Made by a program: the position numbers and the translations under genes. The notes beneath the pieces are model-generated. The model did no database searches. It had not been told where the DNA came from and worked only from the letters and a program-made list of their open reading frames with translations. Of a DNA stretch of 55,398 nucleotides, positions 42,701 through 50,035 are shown piece after piece; the stretch's first letter is position 1, and each line of letters begins with the position of its first letter. Source of the DNA: Candidatus Roseilinea sp. (lineage in GTDB: Bacteria > Chloroflexota > Anaerolineae > J036 > Brachytrichaceae); contig JANWYN010000087.1 of NCBI GenBank assembly GCA_025055235.1, forward strand, positions 1 through 55,398, written 5' to 3'.

Positions 42701-43308
42701 TCTCGCGTCGCATCGGCGAAGTAGCAGAGATGCGGCGGGCTGAGCCTGTCGAAGCCCATACAGTCGAAGCCCACGCAGTCGAAGCCCGCGATGGGGCGGC
42801 GCTGGCCGGAAGCAACAATGCAACCGATCCCGAACAGACCAGCCGCCTCTGGCTCACTCGCTGGCGCTTGGGTGATGCATTGCAGGCTGCATTGCGCGAT
42901 TTCGGCCTGGACGACCGTCAGGCGTGGCAGGCTGTGATGCAGGTCAAGCTGATGATGGCGCATCGCGCTCTGCTCATACCACGTGTCTACTCCCTACCCC
43001 CCACTCCTGATTCCACACCACCGACGCTCAGGCCCGGTCTTCCCGTCGCCGCACTTCAAGCGCTATTCGATGACCCCGACGCCAGAGCTCTGCTTCAAGT
43101 CAACGTGCACGATGGCGCGACGTATTTCAACAAAGAGGCGTTCGAGTCATTGATTGTGGCGTTGGATGCGGCGGCAATGCTCGATTGTGCAGAGGGCACA
43201 CACATCGAAGCTCGAGCGTTGATCGAAGCGGCGAAAGCAGCCGGATACCGTGTAGAGCAGTTGTTGGCCGGGCCGGCAGCGCCAGATTCTCGACAGGCAA
43301 GCGTGTGA
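39730..43308 (+). CDS. Very long GH13 alpha-amylase-family protein
   Basis: A 1192-residue protein without signal peptide. A mostly helical N-terminal ~300 residues precedes a GH13-like barrel. Conserved regions appear in order: I, SDMVPNHMG (~residue 409); II, IIRFDAAM with the nucleophile Asp (~528); III, LLAEAFW with the acid/base Glu (~592); IV, FQNNPDE (~655), where His of the usual NHD is Pro. NPD/TPD at this place and LAEAF are reminiscent of GlgE maltosyltransferases. The last ~450 residues are helical and unassigned. They contain two translated low-complexity blocks, at 42740-42790 and 42990-43030. The ATG at 39730 is used; the frame extends back into the SnoaL gene. Confidence 0.8.
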   Translation: MEFHISRAARDHYDFDQSIYQFTGNAVFADLRAAREFAQRMNDRRDAAHHPDRAVRAGDLNAMGLIDELSHLVVRLYDEELRRRGRIPPDRRIFGDALDYASQKLGPEAVYATLARFTDRFPPVPVYRREMDPATYLAAHSVDALEELLMLWLENENPAFQPFDELFDDAEVAEGTAYRQVIATIREFFDQQPRFGPDDQTLVEMLQAPARAAPGSLQGQLEFIRQRWAPYFGEAFSRFLTRLLIGFDLIREDEKAAFGFGGPGPALVPTIEDLRGVSAAPSGDIAVVEYEAFTPDTDWMPRLVLLAKNTYVWLDQLSRKYQRAITRLDQVPDEELAQMAKWGFTGLWLIGLWERSKASQRIKQLMGAHDAVASAYSLYDYVIAEDLGGQAALDHLKAQAWRYGIRLASDMVPNHMGIDSKWVIERPDYFLSLDHPPFPSYTFNGPDLSSDPRVGIFLEDHYYTRTDAAVVFKRLDRQTGDVRYIYHGNDGTSFPWNDTAQINYLNPEAREAVIRTIMHVARQFPIIRFDAAMTLAKRHIRRLWFPEPGAGGAIPSRAGHGMTAEEFDALMPNEFWREVVDRAAVEAPDTLLLAEAFWMLEGYFVRTLGMHRVYNSAFMNMLRDEKNDEYRQLIKNTIEFDPEILRRYVNFQNNPDEKTAVEQFGKGDKYFGVCVLMCTMPGLPMFGHGQIEGYTEKYGMEFRYPKLWEWPDQELVARHEREIFPLLKKRYLFAGVDQFRLFDFYAPDGRVNEDVFAYSNAYGDERTLVLYHNKFAEARGWIRTSAAYAVKRGDERALVRSTLGEALGLHDDEANFVVFHDAMSGLEFIRSSREICTRGLYVELRAYEYHVFDRIREVQDDAAHPYAELNARLQGRWVASIEEELEIVRLTPATRAYQRLVDAGVMRRLIGAAALDGSELDQVLDDLEARAHAAWEAVQRHVKGDAAVDAEACREVAHAVREDARRFVALRVQGRLPDDAATLAATLGWLLSRRIGEVAEMRRAEPVEAHTVEAHAVEARDGAALAGSNNATDPEQTSRLWLTRWRLGDALQAALRDFGLDDRQAWQAVMQVKLMMAHRALLIPRVYSLPPTPDSTPPTLRPGLPVAALQALFDDPDARALLQVNVHDGATYFNKEAFESLIVALDAAAMLDCAEGTHIEARALIEAAKAAGYRVEQLLAGPAAPDSRQASV
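42740..42790 (+). repeat. 15-bp tandem repeat (GTCGAAGCCC core) inside the GH13-like gene
   Basis: GTCGAAGCCC occurs at 42748, 42763 and 42778, in exact 15-bp steps, preceded by GGCTGAGCCT. It encodes three VEAH/VEAR units. The core matches a dispersed bacterial repeat usually written CTTCGACAGGCTCAG on the other strand. Confidence 0.8.
42990..43030 (+). repeat. Translated CT-rich word block inside the GH13-like gene
   Basis: Words such as CTACTCCCTACC and CCCACTCCTGATTCC resemble the CTCCTGGCCCCTGACC tail of the intergenic array at 21012-21128. It encodes a Pro/Ser/Thr stretch (SLPPTPDSTPPT). Confidence 0.5.
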
Positions 43309-43344
43309 TGCGCGAAGGGATGAAGCTGGTAGATTACGGGGCGT

Positions 43345-44304
43345 ATGAACGTATCCCGCGATCTCATCCGTGCGTCGTCGCTCATCGCGACGGCAACGCT
43401 CGTCTCCCTGGTTGCGTTCCAGCCGGCCATCGCTGAACGCCCCTCCGCTCCGGTTGCGCAAGCCGCCACAGCCACGTCGCGCCCGACGGCAACGGCCACG
43501 CCGCGTCCTGCGGCGACGGCCACACTGCGCCCGACACCGACTCCCACAGCGCGCGTGGTGACGGCGCCTACGCCGCGCCCCACGCCCACTGTTGCTCTGC
43601 CGCCCGGCATCACCATCCGGCCGATCAGCAACACGACCTCCATCAAGTCCTACAAGACAGTGGTGAACATGAAGCTGGATGGCCAGAGCGCCGGCAAGGT
43701 TGCTAAAGGTGACTTCAACGCCGAAGTGCAAACCGATCTGTCGAACAAGCGCCAGAGCATCGGCATCAGCGGCAGCCTGGTTCCCGTGCTGCTGGGCCGA
43801 TACTTGCAGAGCCTCCCGGTCAGCGGTTTGACCTTGTATCTCGTAGATGGCAAGCCCTATGTGGTCGCACAGGCGCTGATCCTGCGCGTATGTGCCGTGC
43901 CCGGCGCGCGAATTGCCGGCCTCGACCAGTTGAGCAGCGGTCTCTCCGCCGAGGTCTTCCTCGCGCAGTTGACGGGCAGCAACAAGATCTATGGCACGCC
44001 GGCAGGCAATGAGACTGTCAACGGCATCCCGACCAAGCGTTACAAGCTCGATGTCACGACGATCAACGCGCTGGCCAAGCAGCGCGGAGCAACTGCGCAG
44101 CTCAAGAGCGGCGACGTGTGGATCGCCACGCAAGGTGATTACATCGTTCGCCTGGTCGTGGACGGCACGGGTAACCTGGCGTCCAACACCGGTGTAGATT
44201 TCAACGGCAACGTCAACCTGACGATGAACGTCTCGGATGTGAACAAGATCCCGGCCATTCAACTGCCGGGCCAGTGCAACAATCCGATGCGGTTGCCGGC
44301 CTGA
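43345..44304 (+). CDS. Secreted protein with Pro/Thr linker, LppX/LolA-like fold suspected
   Basis: A 319-residue exported protein: signal peptide (residues ~8-31), a Thr/Ala/Pro/Arg linker (~38-90), then a ~220-residue beta-rich domain (KTVVNMKLDG; GDFNAEVQTDLSNKRQ; NGIPTKRYKLDVTTINAL, in parts). The pattern of an N-terminal amphipathic strand, a membrane-lipid-like cavity and a late GDVWIATQGDYIVRL strand resembles LppX/LolA-type lipoproteins. The function is unassigned. TAGATT nine bases before the ATG may be the -10 of a near-leaderless message. Confidence 0.7.
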   Translation: MNVSRDLIRASSLIATATLVSLVAFQPAIAERPSAPVAQAATATSRPTATATPRPAATATLRPTPTPTARVVTAPTPRPTPTVALPPGITIRPISNTTSIKSYKTVVNMKLDGQSAGKVAKGDFNAEVQTDLSNKRQSIGISGSLVPVLLGRYLQSLPVSGLTLYLVDGKPYVVAQALILRVCAVPGARIAGLDQLSSGLSAEVFLAQLTGSNKIYGTPAGNETVNGIPTKRYKLDVTTINALAKQRGATAQLKSGDVWIATQGDYIVRLVVDGTGNLASNTGVDFNGNVNLTMNVSDVNKIPAIQLPGQCNNPMRLPA

Positions 44305-44316
44305 TACGCAACGAAC

Positions 44317-44348
44317 AGCCTCAGGTTTCTCGAAGAAAGCCTGGGGCT
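44317..44348. terminator. Bidirectional hairpin between convergent genes
   Basis: AGCCTCAGGTTTCT pairs with AGAAAGCCTGGGGCT with one bulge and one G-T pair, in the 61-base gap between two converging stops. No T-run follows. Confidence 0.6.
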
Positions 44349-44365
44349 TGGTCTTTGCGCAATCC

Positions 44366-44959
44366 TCATTCGAACAAACGCCCGACCGGGCAGGCGAAGC
44401 CGGGCAGCAACGGGGAAGTTAGCTCGTCCTGCGCGAAGAGCGTCGCGGTCAGCCGCAGCCGGTCACGTTCGCGCCTGTAGATTTCCATCTGCTTCAGTCG
44501 CCAATCCGCGATCCAGTATTCCTGCATGCCGTAGACCGTGTAGAGCTTGAGCTTGGCCTGCCGGTCGCGCGCCTCGTTCTGCTCGCCGTAAGACAGTACC
44601 TCGACCACCAGCTCGGGCGCGCCGGTCAGGTGGCCGGCCGGATCTTTCAGCGCCTTCAACCGCTCGAAGCTGATCCACACGACGTCGGGGATGACGTTGT
44701 CCACATCGCTGAACAGGATACCGGGGTTGATGCTAGGTTCGCCCAGTTTACTCGAGCGTGACCAAATCAATAGCTCCGCGTAGATGCGTCCGCAAGTATT
44801 TTGATGTTCCCAGCTCGGCTGCCGTGACATGTGCAGGTCTCCGTCAATGATCTCGTAGCGCGTGAATTCGTTCTGAGGCAAGAGGGCGATGTCCGCGGCA
44901 GTCCAACGGACCTTCTCACCGCCAGCGAGTGGGCGAACCTGGGCAGCAACTTCACTCAT
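44366..44959 (-). CDS. Uma2 family (DUF820) endonuclease-fold protein
   Basis: A 197-residue PD-(D/E)XK-fold protein. The family core is visible as DVDNVIPDVVWIS (Asp), then APELVVEVLSYGEQ (Glu), then KLKLYTVYGMQEYWI. Such genes are abundant in cyanobacteria and Chloroflexota; nuclease activity is assumed from fold and the role is unknown. GGAGGG lies at a good distance before the ATG. A second, different Uma2 gene lies at 53257-53949. Confidence 0.88.
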   Translation of the reverse strand: MSEVAAQVRPLAGGEKVRWTAADIALLPQNEFTRYEIIDGDLHMSRQPSWEHQNTCGRIYAELLIWSRSSKLGEPSINPGILFSDVDNVIPDVVWISFERLKALKDPAGHLTGAPELVVEVLSYGEQNEARDRQAKLKLYTVYGMQEYWIADWRLKQMEIYRRERDRLRLTATLFAQDELTSPLLPGFACPVGRLFE

Positions 44960-44995
44960 CGCGAAACCCTCCGGAATACGGAGCGTAGTCTACTA

Positions 44996-45937
44996 CTACA
45001 CGGCGCCGAGCACCATCGCCAGCAACGCCATGCGGACGAACACGCCATAACGCGCCTGCCGGAAATACGCTGCGTTTGGCAGCCCGTCCACATCCGTGCT
45101 GATCTCATCCACGCGCGGCAGCGGATGCATGATGACGATGCCGGGCTTCGCCGCACGCAGTGCTTGCTCGGTAATCACATATATGCCCTTGTAGCGCATA
45201 TATTCCTCCACCGTCTCGAATCGCTCCTGTTGGATGCGCGTGACATAGACGACGTCGGCCTGGGCCAGGGCGGCGCCCATGTTCTCGGTCTCGATCACAA
45301 TCAGGCCCTGATGGCGCAATTCGGCGATCAGGTCGCTCGGCATAGCGAGCGCCCGCGGCGCGCACAAGATGAGTTTGGTCTTCCAGTGAGCTAGGGCCTT
45401 CGCCAGCGAATGCACCGTGCGGCCATGCTTCAGGTCGCCCATCATGGCGACCGTCAGTTTGTCGAGCGTGCCCTTTTCGCGCTCGATCGTGTATAGGTCG
45501 AGCAGCGCTTGGGTAGGATGCTCGCCCGTGCCGTCACCGGCGTTGATGACCGGCACGCTGGCTGCATCGGCCAGTGCGCGCGCCGAGCCGACGGCAGGGT
45601 GACGTTGCACGATCACGTCGGCGTAGCTCTCCAGCATTTTGCCGGAGTCATAGATGGACTCGCCTTTGGCGGCGCTGCTGCTCGTCCGTGCCTCGGCCAC
45701 GCTGATGACCGAGCCGCCCAGCCGGTGCATAGCGCTCTCGAACGACAGCCGCGTGCGCGTGCTTGGCTCATAAAAAACGGTCGCCAGGATGCGACCGTTC
45801 AGCAGTGGGATCGCGTGGGCGTCTTTGAGTTGCTGCTCAAAACGCAGCGCCTGATCGAGCACGGCGCGAATCTCTTCTTTGGTGAGGTCGGAGATGCTGA
45901 CGATGTCCCGTCCGATGAGAGGGTTGTTGCTGTTCAT
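44996..45937 (-). CDS. pyrB: Aspartate carbamoyltransferase catalytic subunit
   Basis: A 313-residue enzyme that makes carbamoyl aspartate, the committed step of pyrimidine synthesis. The carbamoyl-phosphate motif STRTR is at residues 59-63, with EHPTQALLDLYTI and IMHPLPRVDEI further on. No regulatory subunit gene (pyrI) and no other pyr gene is adjacent. On the minus strand TAGAAT (45947-45952) ends nine bases before the ATG, suggesting a very short leader. Confidence 0.95.
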   Translation of the reverse strand: MNSNNPLIGRDIVSISDLTKEEIRAVLDQALRFEQQLKDAHAIPLLNGRILATVFYEPSTRTRLSFESAMHRLGGSVISVAEARTSSSAAKGESIYDSGKMLESYADVIVQRHPAVGSARALADAASVPVINAGDGTGEHPTQALLDLYTIEREKGTLDKLTVAMMGDLKHGRTVHSLAKALAHWKTKLILCAPRALAMPSDLIAELRHQGLIVIETENMGAALAQADVVYVTRIQQERFETVEEYMRYKGIYVITEQALRAAKPGIVIMHPLPRVDEISTDVDGLPNAAYFRQARYGVFVRMALLAMVLGAV

Positions 45938-46150
45938 CGGACTTGCATTCTACTGTTCCTTGAGGGTGCATTGGGTGCATTTTCTAGAGACGGGCTGGCG
46001 TGCCCGCCTGCGCTTGCTGTATGTGATTCGGGCAGCCCTGCATGACTGCCTGCGTTCGCCGTGCACGAACGGGCGGCCACATACGGTCACTGCCCGTTCA
46101 TGCCTGTGGTCGCGTGCGTAAAGCGCGCCTGCAGATGCGCTAGCCTGCGC

Positions 46151-46156
46151 TACAAT
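46151..46156 (+). promoter_or_regulatory. -10 box upstream of the small hypothetical gene
   Basis: TACAAT ends ten bases before the ATG at 46167, implying a leader of only a few bases. Confidence 0.4.
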
Positions 46157-46166
46157 TCAAGCTCAC

Positions 46167-46529
46167 ATGGCGCTGTTCGGCGAGCGACTCCTGGACTTGG
46201 AGCGGATCAAGCGAGACATCGCAACCGGCCCGATTGGGCTGTACGTTTCGATGTGCTTCGCCTATGCCATGCTCTGTGCCCTGATCGCCGCCAGCACGGT
46301 GAACGAGCTGCTCGAAGATAGCCGGCACTTTCTCCAAGCGCCGCGCCTCGATCTGCAATTGGAGTTCAAGGCGCTCATTGTGCTGTGCCACGAGAAGCTC
46401 GGTTACCACACCCTTCCTTCGGCGGATTTCATTCCCGAAACGGCTCAGCTTGACCGCGTGATCGGCTTCATCCCCTCGTGCATGAAGAGCGCGTGGCCCG
46501 GGCCGGCAGCCGTTCCTCGCGCACCCTGA
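46167..46529 (+). CDS. Hypothetical protein with one membrane segment
   Basis: A 120-residue protein that I do not recognise. Residues ~22-44 (IGLYVSMCFAYAMLCALIAAS) are hydrophobic and could span the membrane; the rest is soluble and not repetitive. A TACAAT box ten bases before the ATG supports it as a real gene. The antisense frame is also open and slightly shorter, so coding is likely but not certain. Confidence 0.45.
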   Translation: MALFGERLLDLERIKRDIATGPIGLYVSMCFAYAMLCALIAASTVNELLEDSRHFLQAPRLDLQLEFKALIVLCHEKLGYHTLPSADFIPETAQLDRVIGFIPSCMKSAWPGPAAVPRAP

Positions 46530-46684
46530 TCGCTGCTTCGCTCCGCAACCTCACGCGGCGTCAGGTGTTTCACTCGACGACCTGATCACGCCGCGCACGG
46601 CCAACTCGTAGGCGGTTGAAGCCTGCTTCGGGCTTTGATCGTCGCTTTTGCGATTCCTAACGGAATCCCATCAGGCAATGCCAA

Positions 46685-47959
46685 ATGGAGCAAGCAGTGA
46701 TCAGCAATAACCATCATGCTCAATCCGCGCCACGCGTCGTCATCACCGGCATGGGCGCGATTACCCCGCTGGGGCACGACGTACAAACGACGTGGGACGC
46801 CATCGTAGCAGGCACGTCCGGCGTCGGCTATATCACCCTTTTCGACCACAGCCAGATTGATGTGCACATCGCTGCCGAGGTCAAGAACTTCGATCCGGCT
46901 GCGCACTTCGGCACCAAGGACGCGCGCCGGTTGGATCGCGTGTCGCAGCTCGCGCTCGTCGCGGCCAAGCAGGCGCTCGAAGACGCCAAGCTCACCATCA
47001 CCGAGGACAACACCTACGACGTCGCCGTCATCGTCGGCAGTGGCATCGGCGGTGTCACCACGCTGCTCAACGAGCATCACGTCATGATGACGAAGGGGCA
47101 TCGGCGCATCAGCCCGTTTGCCGTGCCGATGATGCTGCCCGACACAGCCACCGGCCAGATTGCCATCCACTTCGGCATTCGCGGCCCGAACTTGTGCATC
47201 GTGACGGCGTGCGCCAGCGGCGTCAACGCACTGGGCGAGGCGTTCGAGCTGATTCGCGCCGGCCGCGCCAAGGCGGCCGTCACCGGCGGCTGCGAGACGC
47301 CGATCAATCCGTTCTCCATGTCGGCTTTCAACAACATGGGCGCACTGTCCTCGTACAATGACGACCCTGAACATGCCAGCCGGCCGTTCGACAGGACGCG
47401 CAACGGCTTCGTCACCGGCGAGGGTGCGGCAATGCTCGTGATCGAATCGCTCGACCATGCGCAGGCGCGCGGCGCGCGCATCTACGCCGAGATACTCGGC
47501 TACGGGTGCACCGACGACGCCTTCCACATCACCGCGCCCGACACGCGCGGGCCGGCGATGGCCATGCGCATCGCGCTAAGGCAGGCCGGCTTGCAGCCCG
47601 CGCAGATTGACTATCTCAACGCGCATGGCACGAGCACACCGTTGAACGACGTGAACGAAACGCGCGCCATCAAGGACGTTTTCGGAGAGACGGCCTATGA
47701 TCTGCACATCAGTTCTACCAAGTCCATGACCGGACACTCGTTCGGCGCTGTCGGCGCGATCGAGTCGGTGATCTGCGTCAAAGCCATCAACGACGACATC
47801 GTCCCGCCCACCATCAACTACGTCTATCCCGATCCCGAGTGCGACTTGAACTACACGCCGAACACCGCCGTGCGCAAGCCCATCCGAACCGCGATGTCGA
47901 ACTCGTTCGGCTTCGGCGGCCACAACGGGTGCATCATCTTTTCCGAGTTCAACGCGTGA
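46685..47959 (+). CDS. fabF: 3-oxoacyl-[acyl-carrier-protein] synthase II
   Basis: A 424-residue condensing enzyme that elongates fatty acids. The catalytic Cys176 is in VTACASGVNAL, and the two His residues are in NAHGTSTPLND (~317) and MTGHSFGAVGAIE (~352). The N-terminal VVITGMGAITPLG is standard. fabH follows after 57 bases, giving an unusual fabF-fabH pair with no acpP, fabD or fabG nearby. Only a weak ribosome binding site (CAGG) is visible. Confidence 0.95.
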   Translation: MEQAVISNNHHAQSAPRVVITGMGAITPLGHDVQTTWDAIVAGTSGVGYITLFDHSQIDVHIAAEVKNFDPAAHFGTKDARRLDRVSQLALVAAKQALEDAKLTITEDNTYDVAVIVGSGIGGVTTLLNEHHVMMTKGHRRISPFAVPMMLPDTATGQIAIHFGIRGPNLCIVTACASGVNALGEAFELIRAGRAKAAVTGGCETPINPFSMSAFNNMGALSSYNDDPEHASRPFDRTRNGFVTGEGAAMLVIESLDHAQARGARIYAEILGYGCTDDAFHITAPDTRGPAMAMRIALRQAGLQPAQIDYLNAHGTSTPLNDVNETRAIKDVFGETAYDLHISSTKSMTGHSFGAVGAIESVICVKAINDDIVPPTINYVYPDPECDLNYTPNTAVRKPIRTAMSNSFGFGGHNGCIIFSEFNA

Positions 47960-48016
47960 CCACCGCTGGGCAGCCGGACGCTGCAGTTGCCGCGCGTCCG
48001 GCTGCCAAAACCAAAG

Positions 48017-49291
48017 ATGAGATATGCGCACATCACCGGCTGGGGCAAATATGTGCCCCAGCGCGTCCTGACCAACGATGAGCTCGCTCAGATGGTCGAG
48101 ACGTCCGATGGCTGGATTCGCGATCGCACCGGCATCGCCGAGCGACGCATCGCCGGCCCGAACGACACCACGGCCAGCATGGGCATCGCTGCGGCCATCG
48201 AGGCCCTCGACGTCGCCGGCGTGAGCGGCAGCCAGCTCGACCTGATCATTGTTGCGACGACGACGCCAGAGCACCTCTTCCCGGCGACGGCTTGCCTCAT
48301 CCAAGACGCCCTCGGAGCAACGCGCGCTGGCGCATTCGACCTGAGCGCTGCTTGCTCCGGCTTCGTCTATGGCCTGAGCATGGGCGCCGACGCGATCAAA
48401 GCAGGCAGCGCGAACACGGTGCTCGTAGTCGGTTCAGAGACGCTCTCGCGCATTGTGAACTGGAAGGATCGCAACACCTGCGTGCTGTTCGGCGACGGCG
48501 CCGGTGCAGTGGTGTTGCAAGGCAGCGACCAACCTGGCGGCGTTCTCTCCACCTTGCTGCGTGCCGATGGCTCTGGAGGCGAGTTGCTCATCGTCCCCGC
48601 GGGCGGCAGCAAGCAGCCGCTGACGCCGGAAGCGCTCGAGCGCAACCTGCACACCATCCAGATGAACGGCCGCGAGGTCTTTCGCTTCGCGGCCCGCGTG
48701 ATGGACCGAGCCACGCGCGAGGTGATCTACAAAGCCGGTTGGACGACCGATCAGGTGGACATCTTCGTGCCGCACCAGGCGAACCTGCGCATCATCGAGC
48801 TGGCGGCCAAGTCGCTCGGCGTGCCGCTCGACAAGTTCTACTGCAACATCGCGCGCTACGGCAATACCAGCGCCGCCTCGATCCCGATCGCGCTGGCCGA
48901 GGCGGCTGAGAGTGGGGCACTGCGCCCGAAAGATCGCGTGGTCATGGTCGGGTTCGGCGCAGGGTTGACCTGGGCGGCGGCAGCCATGGAGTGGAGCGAG
49001 CCTCGGCCGGCGCGCCGCTCGCAGAAGACGCTCCATCGCATCGGCTACGGGATGGCCAGCGTGCGCTCCCGCGCATTGCGCCTGTTCCGGCGCGTCGAAG
49101 ACCGCATCTTCGGCACGCTCGACTCCACGCTCCACCCACCGCCGCGCGAACTGCCCAGCAAGAACGGCAACGAGCCGAGCAAGGCCGGCGATGCGCGCGA
49201 ACCCACACCGGCATCGAAGCAGGAAGCTACCGCGATGACCGGCTCGCCCCAGGCCGAAGCGAGCACCGTCAATAACGGCAACACCGGCTGA
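48017..49291 (+). CDS. fabH: 3-oxoacyl-[acyl-carrier-protein] synthase III with long C-terminal tail
   Basis: A 424-residue protein. The first ~326 residues are a complete FabH: Cys113 (SAACSGF), His253 (PHQANLR) and Asn283 (YGNTSAAS). FabH starts fatty acid synthesis by joining acetyl-CoA (or a branched starter) to malonyl-ACP. A further ~98 residues follow that FabH does not normally have: a basic helical part (HRIGYGMASVRSRALRLFRRVEDR, in parts) and then a disordered Ser/Ala/Glu/Asn tail. The ATG at 48017 begins the conserved fold; a TTG at 47987 is open upstream. Confidence 0.93.
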   Translation: MRYAHITGWGKYVPQRVLTNDELAQMVETSDGWIRDRTGIAERRIAGPNDTTASMGIAAAIEALDVAGVSGSQLDLIIVATTTPEHLFPATACLIQDALGATRAGAFDLSAACSGFVYGLSMGADAIKAGSANTVLVVGSETLSRIVNWKDRNTCVLFGDGAGAVVLQGSDQPGGVLSTLLRADGSGGELLIVPAGGSKQPLTPEALERNLHTIQMNGREVFRFAARVMDRATREVIYKAGWTTDQVDIFVPHQANLRIIELAAKSLGVPLDKFYCNIARYGNTSAASIPIALAEAAESGALRPKDRVVMVGFGAGLTWAAAAMEWSEPRPARRSQKTLHRIGYGMASVRSRALRLFRRVEDRIFGTLDSTLHPPPRELPSKNGNEPSKAGDAREPTPASKQEATAMTGSPQAEASTVNNGNTG

Positions 49292-49651
49292 CTTACCGGC
49301 TTACATCGCGCGGCGATTGGAAATCGCGCTACGCATAGCAAAGTCGCCCTGTGGCGACTGACGACCCAGTCCGCGCAGGCGGACTTTGCCCAGAGTTGCC
49401 TGTGACTTCGAGTCGCAGAGTGAAGCAGAGTTCCATGAGCTGCTGAAGAGGATCGGACGCCGCTCGTTGCGAGACGGCGTCCGATCGTCACGAGAGGAGG
49501 GGGAGGATGCTTGCTGCGAAGCAGTGTAATCAACTTCGCACCCCCGGCATCCGGCAATGTGGTGAAGCGGCGACTGGTCGAACGGCTAGTTCGTCAACTG
49601 ACCGGGCGACAGACGCACCCGGACGCGCATGCGCCTAGACTACGTAGCGCA
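49292..49651. other. 360-bp intergenic region holding a 109-bp hairpin-rich repeat
   Basis: No gene is seen. It contains repeat copy 1 (about 49307-49415) and a possible hairpin GACGCCG...CGGCGTC near 49456-49485. A TAGACT sequence at 49636-49641, ten bases before the next ATG, could be a -10 box. Confidence 0.6.
49307..49415 (+). repeat. 109-bp multi-hairpin repeat, copy 1
   Basis: It contains three small hairpins: GCGATT/AATCGC, AGTCGCC/GGCGACT and GTCCGC/GCGGAC (tetraloop GCAG). The reverse complement of 51092-51200 aligns to it along its full length, with 17 differences counted by hand (about 84% identity). Confidence 0.85.
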
Positions 49652-50035
49652 ATGTCCGGTTTGGTTCTCGAGCCCGTGCGCGTGTTGCTGGCAGACGACC
49701 AGGAGAAGGTTCGCTCGGCGTTGCGATTGCTGATCGAGCAGGAGCTGGGCTTCTTTGTGGTGGGCGAGGCAGGTGCAGCCGATGAGCTGCTGCACGGCAT
49801 CCTCAAAACCTATCCCCAGATCGTGCTGCTAGATTGGGAACTCCCCGGCCTGCCCGAAGCCCACAAGCTGGACGCGCTGCGCCTGCTCGATCCGCATCTC
49901 AAGATCATTGCGCTGAGTGGCGCGCCGGAAGCGCGCAAATCCGCCCTGGCCGAGGGCGTGGACGGGTTCATCAGCAAGTCGGAACCGCCGGAGGGCATCC
50001 TGAGGGCTTTATACTTTGTGAACAACAAAGTATGA
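49652..50035 (+). CDS. Stand-alone receiver-domain response regulator
   Basis: A 127-residue protein consisting of one receiver domain and no output domain. The acidic pair is at residues 15-16 (LLADDQ), the phosphoacceptor is Asp61 (IVLLDWELPG), and the conserved Lys is in GFISKSEPP. The ATG at 49652 starts the domain; the frame opens earlier (49511) without support. Its stop overlaps the kinase start (ATGA), so the two are coupled. It could be a phosphate relay or a regulator of the kinase. Confidence 0.9.
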   Translation: MSGLVLEPVRVLLADDQEKVRSALRLLIEQELGFFVVGEAGAADELLHGILKTYPQIVLLDWELPGLPEAHKLDALRLLDPHLKIIALSGAPEARKSALAEGVDGFISKSEPPEGILRALYFVNNKV

